This document shows positions 1 through 6,960 of a DNA stretch of 11,484 nucleotides, one piece after another. Source of the stretch: JBHPCZ01 sp042573625. Lineage in GTDB: Bacteria; Desulfobacterota; Desulfobacteria; Desulfobacterales; UBA11574. Both the position numbers and the translations under genes were made by a program. The DNA is taken from NCBI GenBank assembly GCA_042573625.1, contig JBHPCZ010000107.1:1-11484 (forward strand), written 5' to 3'. The notes under the pieces were generated by a model. The model was not told the origin of the DNA. It saw nothing but the letters and a program-made list of their open reading frames with translations, and did not search any database. Each line of letters begins with the position of its first letter. Position 1 is the first letter of the stretch.

Positions 1-824
1 TTTGCAACAGGCCAACGTTGCATGCCGTAAACAGCAAAAGTACGCCAAATCAACGAGCGTAAAGGCTTTGGTAAAAATCCTTTGTACTGACTCTTCAATG
101 ATCCCGATCGGGCGACTACCGTTGCAAGCTCCAGAAGAATTTCTAAATGTAATGCTTCAGGGTTTCTGTGCATGGTTTCCACGTACTTTGACTGTGGAAA
201 ATCTGAGGTAAGAGCGTACATCTGCCACCATGCTGCGGGGAATTTCAAAACGCTGATTTGCTGTCGAAAAGCAGTGCTTAAATCTGTCGACAAAACGCGC
301 TCAAGAAAGTCGACATCGGTTGCGTACTTGACATCCGGTGACCAGAGACCGATGATTTCTGTCAGCGCTTTTCTGTGCAGCCAGTTGCTTGGCGTCGGGC
401 CCTTTGGTACACAGTAACTTCCGGCAACACCATCTTTTCCAATAATAGCGCCCAATGAGAACACAAAATCGCTGTTATTCTGCTCAATGCAACTCATCAG
501 CCCTGACAAATGCCAGGGGAACCACAAATCATCATGGTTGAGATATGCAACAAATTCGCCACGGGCGCGGCGCAACCCCTCATTCCGCGGCAAGCTGGGG
601 GTGCCGGAGTTGGAGGGAAGATTAAACCAGTGCAAACGGTCGTCATTAAATGATGAAACGACCTCCCCGCTGTCATCTGTACATCCATCTCCAATAATCC
701 AGACTTCAAAATTAGTGAAATCCTGTAACAAGACAGTTTCAAGTGACAGCCTAAGTGTGACACTCCTGTTGTAAGTAGCAATAATAATGGTGACGCTTGG
801 AGAATTCGAAGCCATCTCACTCAT
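1..824 (-). CDS. Family 2 glycosyltransferase, C-terminus beyond the left edge
   Basis: At least 274 codons are open from the ATG at 824 to the window edge, so the end of the gene is missing. The N-terminus (residues 9-20, PSVTIIIATYNR) is the typical first beta strand of GT-A fold family 2 glycosyltransferases. Residues 43-52 (IIGDGCTDDS) give the nucleotide-sugar-binding Asp, and HDD at 97-99 fits the metal-binding DxD-type motif. Such enzymes move a sugar from a nucleotide-sugar donor to a polysaccharide, lipid or protein acceptor in the cytoplasm; donor and acceptor cannot be read here. The start is supported by AGGAGG at 832-837, seven bases upstream; ATG at 815 is a weaker alternative. 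It is the last of three minus-strand genes with an oxidoreductase and a radical SAM protein, which suggests surface glycan or modified-sugar synthesis. The family call is firm, the role is inferred. Confidence 0.88.
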   Translation of the reverse strand, partial: MSEMASNSPSVTIIIATYNRSVTLRLSLETVLLQDFTNFEVWIIGDGCTDDSGEVVSSFNDDRLHWFNLPSNSGTPSLPRNEGLRRARGEFVAYLNHDDLWFPWHLSGLMSCIEQNNSDFVFSLGAIIGKDGVAGSYCVPKGPTPSNWLHRKALTEIIGLWSPDVKYATDVDFLERVLSTDLSTAFRQQISVLKFPAAWWQMYALTSDFPQSKYVETMHRNPEALHLEILLELATVVARSGSLKSQYKGFLPKPLRSLIWRTFAVYGMQRWPVA

Positions 825-904
825 CAACGTTTCCTCCTGAAATGCAAAGCATGCAGTATTTGTTTAACACTCTTATCGGCCAATGAGCAAATCCGGCATT
901 TTCG

Positions 905-946
905 AAAAAAAGTCTAACAACCGTTGTATCGGGTTTCATAACGGTT
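905..946 (-). terminator. Possible intrinsic terminator after the radical SAM gene
   Basis: A 7-bp inverted repeat (AACCGTT 919-925 / AACGGTT 940-946) lies just past the radical SAM stop codon. On the minus strand it is followed, after an 8-nt gap, by seven T (905-911). The stem is AT-rich and the gap is long, so termination would be weak; the glycosyltransferase starts 81 nt further on and may still be co-transcribed. The plus strand has T5 directly after the stem, but no plus-strand gene ends here. Confidence 0.35.
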
Positions 947-949
947 TTT

Positions 950-2032
950 CTATATGATATTAGAATGCTTAAAACGAACGGAAGGCCCTCTTAGGATTTC
1001 TTCTTCTTTGTTGTTTTCGCGAAGCTGAATTAACTTTTGCACATAATCACTAAACATCGGCGGTCTGTGTTTTGTGCCGATGAAACGGTAATTGGCACTG
1101 TTTATCTCGCCCAACCTTTTTAATCTCTGTGGATGCCATAAAAAATCCTCTTCCAAATAATCATTGAGATTTAACAGTGCAGCATCTTTTTCATATTTAC
1201 ACTCCGGTCCGGCATAATTGATGCCGTCGGCACCAATCTGTATTAAAAAGTGAGCTCCGTGGAGTTTTTCAAAGTACAGCGAATTGTTACGGTAACGCTC
1301 GACTGGTATTTGGATGTTGGTATTTAGGGGCGCTGCTTCTTTTAATTTTTTGATGGCATCTAATACGCCTGACTGATCTACTTGAGTCGGATATTCTGTA
1401 TCCCAGTCAATGCAATATGGATGAAAATACAGCCAATCTATTCCGGCATTAAGTGCTTTTCGCCCGGCGAATTCATACCTGTGGTTCCACGCTTTGCGTG
1501 TGAGTATGCTAGCACCGATCTCCAGCTTGCTCCTCTCTTTTTCTATACGATTACGAAGCCCTTCGATTTTGTTGAGCGTGTTTACAAAATGCCGCGAATT
1601 GTTTTCCTGCCAATCATACAGGGAAATACGAATTGATGTCGCGTTCTCCAGGAGAGCATCTTGTATTTCAGGATAATGGACATTCGCCCCATTCGATATA
1701 ACGGCAATTTCCTTAAAACCCTTTTTTCTTGCCAATGCAAGTACTTCAGGAAAGTGAGGCACGATGGTCGCTTCACCGCCCGAAAGCACCAAGCCAGGGG
1801 TGTTTGGTCCCAATATGCTAAACAACCTGTCTAAAAAAGGAAGCTGCAATGTTAGTCCCGCCCGCCGGGATACGGAGTACGGGCACCCCGGGCAGGAACG
1901 CGTACACAGCTGAGTCAGGTCGAGTTCTACCGTGGTCGGGAAGATTTGTTTGCCGTCCAGATACGCTTTCATTTTCTGTGTATCGATGTTGATTTTGGAT
2001 GGAGCGAAAATTTTAGGTTGACTTTTTGTCAT
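950..2032 (-). CDS. Radical SAM protein of unknown substrate
   Basis: The protein has 360 residues. Cys43, Cys47 and Cys50 form the CxxxCxxC motif (CTRSCPGC) that binds the 4Fe-4S cluster cleaving S-adenosylmethionine, and LVLSGGEAT further on is the SAM-contacting GGE motif. The C-terminal third has only a single Cys (GPEC), so there is no SPASM or twitch auxiliary-cluster domain. The substrate cannot be inferred from sequence. The ATG at 2032 is chosen because GAAAGG lies six bases upstream, overlapping the stop of the preceding gene; the frame stays open to 2140, but that extension lies inside the oxidoreductase gene. It follows that gene by 10 nt, so the two are almost certainly one transcript. 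With a glycosyltransferase downstream, a sugar-modifying step is the likeliest role (inference); peptide modification is an alternative. Confidence 0.85.
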   Translation of the reverse strand: MTKSQPKIFAPSKINIDTQKMKAYLDGKQIFPTTVELDLTQLCTRSCPGCPYSVSRRAGLTLQLPFLDRLFSILGPNTPGLVLSGGEATIVPHFPEVLALARKKGFKEIAVISNGANVHYPEIQDALLENATSIRISLYDWQENNSRHFVNTLNKIEGLRNRIEKERSKLEIGASILTRKAWNHRYEFAGRKALNAGIDWLYFHPYCIDWDTEYPTQVDQSGVLDAIKKLKEAAPLNTNIQIPVERYRNNSLYFEKLHGAHFLIQIGADGINYAGPECKYEKDAALLNLNDYLEEDFLWHPQRLKRLGEINSANYRFIGTKHRPPMFSDYVQKLIQLRENNKEEEILRGPSVRFKHSNII

Positions 2033-2038
2033 ACAAAG

Positions 2039-2044
2039 CCTTTC
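2039..2044 (-). promoter_or_regulatory. Ribosome binding site of the radical SAM gene
   Basis: GAAAGG on the minus strand, six bases before ATG 2032, overlaps the TGA stop (2043-2045) of the upstream oxidoreductase. This fixes the start and implies translational coupling. Confidence 0.65.
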
Positions 2045-2945
2045 AGATAACAGTTTGTTTGTCTGCCTTTTTGAGGTGTATGATTGCCTGAGTGACTTCT
2101 TTTGCACTTTGAAGATTACACCTTGGTCTGGAACCACCATTCAGATATTCTATAAATTCCTTTAATTCCAGATAAAGGGGAAATGTCGTATCAATAGGCA
2201 CCTTTTTTTCACCTTCTTCGTCTCTTATGGTAATATGATCGTCATAGGCATTGTAAAGCTCGGCAGTCCCTTTATTTCCATGGATACTGACACCGCTTAT
2301 CGTACTACAGTGCCTGCCGCTAACCGACATGATGACAGCGGGTTTCTCCCCTAACATAACTGTAAAACTCACAGGCAAATCGTCTTCGTTTTTGATAACG
2401 TTGATCGCTTTGATCTTGTCTGGGATATAGCCTAAGATGTGCTTAATAATACTCAGATCATGAACAGACTGCGTCCAGAAAACATCCCCACCATGAAAAT
2501 CATTTACCCAAGCGTGCCTTGTTGTAAATAATTCCTCTATTTCTCCGATCTTTTCAGATTGAGCAACGACACGCAATGCCTCAATACCTGGATGATAGTG
2601 CCATTTGTGCATCACAAAAATATAATCCGAACCCCCCAGATTATTTAAAAGATCGAAATCTTCCAAAGACAGGCACAGTGTCTTTTCTGAAAATATCGGT
2701 TTCCTATATTTTAATAAACCGGCACACGCTGTTGTTAAATGAGGAATTGGAACGGCAACCACATAACCGTCACAGGCAGGCAAATCGTCTGTATTGGAAA
2801 AAACTTCGGAAGCCCCCATTTCAGAAGACCGAAATTGTGCCCGAGCGTCAGTATCAACGACATATACTTTGCAGTTCAACAAAAGCAAATCCCTTAAAAT
2901 ATTTTTCCCCCAAGCCCCACATCCAATTAATCCAATTTCTTTCAT
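2043..2945 (-). CDS. Gfo/Idh/MocA-family NAD(P)-dependent oxidoreductase
   Basis: The protein has 300 residues. The N-terminus GLIGCGAWG (residues 5-13) is the Rossmann GxGxxG nucleotide-binding loop. IFSEKTLCLS matches the family's EKP-type segment with Thr in place of Pro, and QSVHDLSIIKHILG is the usual helix carrying the catalytic-region His and Asp. Members oxidise or reduce sugar or cyclitol hydroxyls with NAD(P) in the cytoplasm, often while making unusual nucleotide sugars. At 300 residues it is slightly short for the family (commonly 330-380), but both domains are present. GAGGA lies nine bases before the ATG. It is the first gene of the AT-rich three-gene group with the radical SAM protein and the glycosyltransferase. 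Substrate is unknown; the family call is confident. Confidence 0.88.
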   Translation of the reverse strand: MKEIGLIGCGAWGKNILRDLLLLNCKVYVVDTDARAQFRSSEMGASEVFSNTDDLPACDGYVVAVPIPHLTTACAGLLKYRKPIFSEKTLCLSLEDFDLLNNLGGSDYIFVMHKWHYHPGIEALRVVAQSEKIGEIEELFTTRHAWVNDFHGGDVFWTQSVHDLSIIKHILGYIPDKIKAINVIKNEDDLPVSFTVMLGEKPAVIMSVSGRHCSTISGVSIHGNKGTAELYNAYDDHITIRDEEGEKKVPIDTTFPLYLELKEFIEYLNGGSRPRCNLQSAKEVTQAIIHLKKADKQTVI

Positions 2946-3147
2946 CCGTCAAAATCCTCGTTTGGTGAGAAAGGCCAAAAGGGCCCGGGCTTTTTTAGTC
3001 TAATGGCAGCGTCAAACCGAACCCGTCGGGAGATATTGTCAAATCATCTTCGTCCGACGGCATTTGATTTCATCTGGACATGGGGCAAGCCCTTGTGCAA
3101 TGTTTTTCTGAACCTGCGCTGTTCGTTTTGTCTTCAAGGCCGTAGAA
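2946..3147. other. Intergenic region between the archaemetzincin and oxidoreductase genes
   Basis: This 202-bp gap separates two minus-strand groups of different base composition. It holds a 7-bp inverted repeat (CCGTCGG 3023-3029 / CCGACGG 3054-3060), the GC-rich palindrome at 2973-2996, and a TTGACA at 3042-3037 with no matching -10 box at 16-18 bp. A promoter for the oxidoreductase group is expected here but none is convincing. I see no gene in it. Confidence 0.5.
2973..2996. terminator. GC-rich palindrome with T-run, possible terminator
   Basis: GGCC-AAAAG-GGCC (2973-2985) overlaps GCCCGGGC (2983-2990), which is followed by TTTTTT on the plus strand. Read on the minus strand, the GGCC hairpin is followed only by TTTCTC, so it would be a poor terminator for the kinase-regulator-protease operon. 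The better T-run faces the plus strand, where no gene ends. Confidence 0.3.
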
Positions 3148-3756
3148 TCATTTTTTCGCTAGCCGTTTCATTTCATCATTTAATAGTGTCTTGCAATACC
3201 GGCAAAACTGGTCCGTTTTCCGGTCCACATCCGCTACACTGCGGCAGTAATGCATGATACAGGCCTGATCCCGGCAGTGGCGGAGTTTGAACGTGTGCCC
3301 CAGCTCGTGAATGGCCTCTTTTGCGGCCCTTTCATACAGCGGAGGGTCTTTTCCGATGAAAGAGGACCGCTCATCCAGCCGATGGGTGGATATAATGCAG
3401 GCTTTCCCGCCCAGTTGAGCTTCCCCGTACACATAGGTCAGAATAGGGATAAAGAGGTCGACCCGGGTAATCGCGAGCACCTTGATGGCGTGTGACGGTG
3501 CGCTTCCGGACAGTTTTTCCAGTATGGCTGTGGAATGATACTGGTTTCGTTCCTTGTCCAGGGCAAATTTTACATCCTCAAGAAGCGGTTTTTCTTCAAC
3601 CTCGAAGCCAAATATCTGATCAACCTTTTGGATAACCGGTTTATAAATTTCGGGGGCGAAGTCCCCTATGGGGGAAATAATAATGCGACGGGTGTGTGGA
3701 TTAAATGACGTACCGGTTTTATGGCTCGGATCGAGGGAGGCGGATTTTCTTTTCAT
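3148..3756 (-). CDS. amzA: Archaemetzincin-family zinc metalloprotease
   Basis: The protein has 202 residues, near the usual size of prokaryotic archaemetzincins. Residues 150-161 read HELGHTFKLRHC: His150, His154 and His160 would bind the catalytic zinc and Glu151 would act as general base. Cys161, Cys166, Cys185 and Cys188, with Met168 as the Met-turn, match the family's second, structural zinc site (CX4CXM...CXXC); the spacing from Met168 to Cys185 is 16 residues against 17 in the consensus I recall. Lys157 replaces the Gly normally found in metzincins. There is no signal peptide or membrane segment, so it should be cytoplasmic. Bacterial function is unknown. It starts 8 nt after the stop of the sigma-54 regulator, so it is probably expressed with that two-component system. 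The ribosome binding site is weak, fitting translational coupling. Confidence 0.9.
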   Translation of the reverse strand: MKRKSASLDPSHKTGTSFNPHTRRIIISPIGDFAPEIYKPVIQKVDQIFGFEVEEKPLLEDVKFALDKERNQYHSTAILEKLSGSAPSHAIKVLAITRVDLFIPILTYVYGEAQLGGKACIISTHRLDERSSFIGKDPPLYERAAKEAIHELGHTFKLRHCRDQACIMHYCRSVADVDRKTDQFCRYCKTLLNDEMKRLAKK

Positions 3757-3764
3757 TCTGTTCT

Positions 3765-5102
3765 TTATTTCTGAATATTGTATCGCTTGATTTTATTGTA
3801 GAGGGTCGAGCGATCGATTCCCAGGATTTCCGCACTCCTGGCGATATTCCACCCATTCGCATTGAGTGTGTGGGTAATGTGGACCTTTTCGATCTCCTTA
3901 AGGCTGTTCTCTCTGGGAGCAATGATTTGTTCAGGACAGTAAAAGGGTAAATCATCGGGAAGGATCTTGCGTTCTTTTCCCACGACCACAGCCCTTTCAA
4001 TGGCATTTTCCAACTCTCTGACGTTCCCCGGCCATTCATGCAGCATCATTTCGTCCATGGCCTCCCGGGTGATCTGATCCACGGGTTTATTGGTCTCCTG
4101 TGAAAAACGGTTGAGAAAGTGTTCGGTCAGCAGTGGAATATCTTCCTTGCGCTCACGAAGGGGGGGCATGTTAAAGGATATCACATTCAGACGGTAGTAC
4201 AAATCTTCCCGAAATTTTTCCGTTTTGATGGCTTCTTCAAGATTTCTGTTCGTGGCGGCGATGACGCGGAAATAGGCTTCCAGTGGTTGGGTGCCGCCCA
4301 CCCGGTAAAACACGCGGTCTTCCAGCACATGAAGAAGATCGATTTGCATTCTCATGCTGATCTCCCCGATCTCGTCCAGAAAGAGAGTGCCGCCATGCGC
4401 CATTTCCAGGCGGCCTTTTTTGGTCTCCTTGGCATCTGTAAAGGCCCCTTTCTGGTAACCGAAAAGTTCGCTTTCCATGAGGTGCTCGGGCATGGCACCA
4501 CAGTTGACGACAACAAAGGGGCCCTCGCAAAAGGGGCTTTTGGTATGGATGGCCTTGGCGGCCAATCCTTTTCCGGTACCGGTTTCACCGAAGATCAGAA
4601 TCGTCGAATCCATGGGCGCCACATCGCTGATAAGGTCGAAAACTTTCTGCATGGCTCCGGACTGGCCGATCATGCTTTCAAATCGTGTCCGATCCTTGTA
4701 TTGCTCTCTCAAAAAGAGGGTTTCCCGGGTCTGTGCCTGGTGTTCAACGATTTTATCGATCAGCACGCCCAGCGCATCGGGATCAAAGGGTTTGAGCAGA
4801 TAATCATAGGCCCCGTTTTTCATGGCCTCAATGGCCGTGGAAATGGACCCGTAGGCGGTAATCATGACCACAGCCACATCCGGATCGTCTTCTTTGACCT
4901 GCCTGAGAACATCAAGCCCGCTCATGCCCTCCATTTTGATGTCGACCAGGAGGATATCAAAACGGGATTCTTTCAGTTTGTCCATGGCTTCGCCGCCGCT
5001 GGCCGCCGTAGCGGTCTCGTGACCGTCCCGTTCGAGCCAGCCGGATAGAGATTCCCGCATAACAAGTTCATCATCAACAATAAGGATTTTAGTGCCGGTC
5101 AT
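3765..5102 (-). CDS. NtrC-type sigma-54-dependent response regulator
   Basis: The protein has 445 residues in three domains. The receiver (about 4-120) has acidic residues Asp10/Asp11, phospho-acceptor Asp54, Thr82 and Lys104. The AAA+ domain (about 145-375) has Walker A GETGTGKG at 172-179 and Walker B GGTLFLDE at 237-244; the sigma-54 contact loop reads GAFTDA at 219-224 instead of GAFTGA. The Fis-type helix-turn-helix (about 418-440, IARSAEILGIDRSTLYNKIK) binds DNA. When phosphorylated it should oligomerise and drive ATP-dependent open-complex formation by sigma-54 RNA polymerase. ATG 5102 is chosen because GGAGG lies five bases upstream; in-frame ATGs at 5114 and 5123 lack that spacing. 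It overlaps the kinase by 14 nt, so the kinase is its likely partner. I found no clear -24/-12 promoter in this window, so its targets are unknown. Confidence 0.94.
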   Translation of the reverse strand: MTGTKILIVDDELVMRESLSGWLERDGHETATAASGGEAMDKLKESRFDILLVDIKMEGMSGLDVLRQVKEDDPDVAVVMITAYGSISTAIEAMKNGAYDYLLKPFDPDALGVLIDKIVEHQAQTRETLFLREQYKDRTRFESMIGQSGAMQKVFDLISDVAPMDSTILIFGETGTGKGLAAKAIHTKSPFCEGPFVVVNCGAMPEHLMESELFGYQKGAFTDAKETKKGRLEMAHGGTLFLDEIGEISMRMQIDLLHVLEDRVFYRVGGTQPLEAYFRVIAATNRNLEEAIKTEKFREDLYYRLNVISFNMPPLRERKEDIPLLTEHFLNRFSQETNKPVDQITREAMDEMMLHEWPGNVRELENAIERAVVVGKERKILPDDLPFYCPEQIIAPRENSLKEIEKVHITHTLNANGWNIARSAEILGIDRSTLYNKIKRYNIQK

Positions 5103-6681
5103 CAAAACCTCCATGCCCCTCAACCGCTTCTGACGGTTGTTTCAGAGGAAGCTCAATCTTAAATGTTGCGCCTTTCCCTCTTTCAGAATCTACATAGATA
5201 AAACCGCCGTGATCTTTTATGATCCCGTAGGCAACCGAAAGACCGAGCCCTACCCCCTTCCCCCGTTTTTTCGTCGTGTAAAAAGGCTCGAACAATTTGG
5301 AAAAGCTTTCTTTGGGTATACCGATCCCGGTGTCGACAAACCGGATCTGCACCCTGTCCTTTCTTGAAACATGTTTTGTCTCGATGGTCAAGACACCGCC
5401 CCCGGCGGACTCCATGGTCTCGGCGGCATTGGAAACCATATTCATGAAAACCTGTTGAAGCTGGTCCTCTGATCCGACGATCTTGGGCAGGTCCGAGGCC
5501 ATCTTTCTGTCAACCTTGACGCCGCTGATCTTGAGAAGGTTTGCGCTTAAAAAGAGCGTTTTTTCGATCAGCCGGTTCAGATCCAGCTGTTTAAACTCCA
5601 TTTTCTCTTCCCGGGAAAAAGTCAGCAAATTGGACACGATTCGACCGATACGCCGGGTTTCCGTCTCCATCAGATCCAGGTATTTTTGGACCTCTTTGGA
5701 ATCCTTCCGGTTCATCCGGGCGTCGCTCATCGATCCCTCTTTAATGATCCGCTTGACCAGCATGGTCAGGTTTAATATCCCGGCAATGGGGTTGTTGATC
5801 TCATGGACCACCGATGCGGACAGCTTCCCCAGAGAGGACATCTTGTCCTGATGCAGCAATTTGTCATGGGTTTCTTTCAGTTGCCGGGTCCGGTCCCCGA
5901 CCATCTGTTCCAGGCGCCCGGTAATTTCCTCCTCCTCTTTGATACGCTCGGTCACATCACGGCTGATCTCGATAAATTTTGAAATCTTGCCGTCCTTTTC
6001 CCATATGGGAAAAACAGAAACGTCGAAATAGCGTTTTTCGCCGCCAGGACCGACACGGGGCCGGATCTGGTGGCTGGGCCTCCTGTTACGGATCGCACTG
6101 GTCAGCGGGCAGGCGGTTTCAGGTCGTTTGCACGGCTCATTGGCACGCTGGTACACCTCGTGACATTTATGCCCGATCACCTCGTCGCGGGTGTATCCCA
6201 TTCTTTTTAAAAACGCCTCGTTCACATCGACAATGACACTGTCCGGCGTAATGACCAGGATGAAGTCCTGAATACCGTTCAGGATGGTCGAAATCTCCTC
6301 GGTTCGTTCCCTTAGTTTGCGTTCTTCCGCACCAATGGCTCTCCAGAAGACTTTAAATACCGGATATGACATGACACGGATTCGCGGCGGACGGTTTCCA
6401 ATAACATCTTCCAGTATATGGTCTTCAGGGGTCAGGACAACGATAAGGTGTATGCTGTACCGTCGATCGTAAAGCGCACGGTAATCGTCAAAGGTCAGCA
6501 GTCCCAGTTTCTTCGCAAGCACTATCCCCGGCGCTTCAGGATTAGGGTCCGCCACGGCCAGAATGGGTGCGCGCACATCCTCTTGCGACAAATCGAAAGT
6601 GGTTTTTTCAAGTATTTCTTCACAGAACTTGCCTCCGCCGACAAGACCGATGTTGATGATGGGAGATTCCGTGTCCAGCAT
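5089..6681 (-). CDS. Soluble PAS sensor histidine kinase with Rossmann-like N-terminal domain
   Basis: The protein has 530 residues and no membrane segment, so it should sense a cytoplasmic signal. Residues 8-115 look like an NAD(P)-binding Rossmann domain: glycine-rich loop GLVGGGKF at 12-19, second strand ending in Asp45 (ILAVADPN), then alternating strands and helices. A PAS domain (about 125-245) carries Cys173, Cys184 and Cys191 in an insertion-like segment. A charged, probably coiled-coil linker leads to the HisKA domain with phospho-acceptor His293 (VVHEINNP). The HATPase domain has N-box Asn414/Asn418, G1 DTGIGIP at 450-456, F-box FEPFYTT and G2 GKGVGLGLS. Start ATG 6681 has AAGGAG eight bases upstream; the frame is open to 6771 but without such support. 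It should phosphorylate the overlapping regulator. Signal and ligand are inferred only. Confidence 0.93.
   Translation of the reverse strand: MLDTESPIINIGLVGGGKFCEEILEKTTFDLSQEDVRAPILAVADPNPEAPGIVLAKKLGLLTFDDYRALYDRRYSIHLIVVLTPEDHILEDVIGNRPPRIRVMSYPVFKVFWRAIGAEERKLRERTEEISTILNGIQDFILVITPDSVIVDVNEAFLKRMGYTRDEVIGHKCHEVYQRANEPCKRPETACPLTSAIRNRRPSHQIRPRVGPGGEKRYFDVSVFPIWEKDGKISKFIEISRDVTERIKEEEEITGRLEQMVGDRTRQLKETHDKLLHQDKMSSLGKLSASVVHEINNPIAGILNLTMLVKRIIKEGSMSDARMNRKDSKEVQKYLDLMETETRRIGRIVSNLLTFSREEKMEFKQLDLNRLIEKTLFLSANLLKISGVKVDRKMASDLPKIVGSEDQLQQVFMNMVSNAAETMESAGGGVLTIETKHVSRKDRVQIRFVDTGIGIPKESFSKLFEPFYTTKKRGKGVGLGLSVAYGIIKDHGGFIYVDSERGKGATFKIELPLKQPSEAVEGHGGFDDRH
5108..5112 (-). promoter_or_regulatory. 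Ribosome binding site of the response regulator, inside the kinase gene
   Basis: GGAGG on the minus strand lies five bases before ATG 5102 and within the kinase's last codons. It decides the start over the in-frame ATGs at 5114 and 5123. Confidence 0.7.
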
Positions 6682-6689
6682 AAATGATA

Positions 6690-6695
6690 CTCCTT
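6690..6695 (-). promoter_or_regulatory. Ribosome binding site of the histidine kinase
   Basis: AAGGAG on the minus strand lies eight bases before ATG 6681 and decides that start over the upstream in-frame ATG at 6771. Confidence 0.7.
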
Positions 6696-6741
6696 GGTTG
6701 TGCAGAGGGTAGGATGCAATGATATCAAAAAATCGACCTTT

Positions 6742-6771
6742 TTTGTAGACTTTTTGATTTTTGCTCTTCAA
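6742..6771 (-). promoter_or_regulatory. Weak candidate sigma-70 promoter for the kinase operon
   Basis: The 279-bp gap before the kinase should hold the operon promoter. The best pair I see is TTGAAG (6771-6766) and TACAAA (6747-6742), 18 bp apart, each matching four of six consensus bases. The surroundings are AT-rich, so chance matches are likely. No sigma-54 (GG-N10-GC) element was found in the gap. Confidence 0.22.
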
Positions 6772-6960
6772 ACCTTACATCACTGCATCATTTCCTGACC
6801 GTAAAACAGGTGAATCCGGCAATGAATTACCTTACAGCTCAAAGTGGATTTTGTTAGAAGGGCGGTCTGCTTTCTTCTGATGAAAAATATGATGATTGAC
6901 GAGACTGCGACTGCAGGTCGCGCAATGAGCTGCATTACGGACTGAAGCCATACGTGGGGT

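Noticed and set aside
497..820. Minus-strand open frame of 107 codons
   Set aside because: It is one frame off the glycosyltransferase, which has the ribosome binding site and the conserved motifs over the same bases.
2033..2140. Longer N-terminus for the radical SAM protein
   Set aside because: It would lie wholly inside the oxidoreductase gene, has no Shine-Dalgarno support, and ATG 2032 has a well-placed GAAAGG.
3003..3257. Plus-strand open frame in the intergenic region
   Set aside because: It has no ribosome binding site, runs into the archaemetzincin gene antisense, and its product shows no domain.
4119..5048. Plus-strand open frame of 309 codons opposite the response regulator
   Set aside because: The minus strand here encodes a complete NtrC-type protein with all domain motifs. 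The antisense product has no recognisable domain and is a by-product of the regulator's codon use.
6907..6921. Terminator at GCGAC-TGCAG-GTCGC after the HdrB-like gene
   Set aside because: The stem is only 5 bp and no T-run follows on the minus strand.
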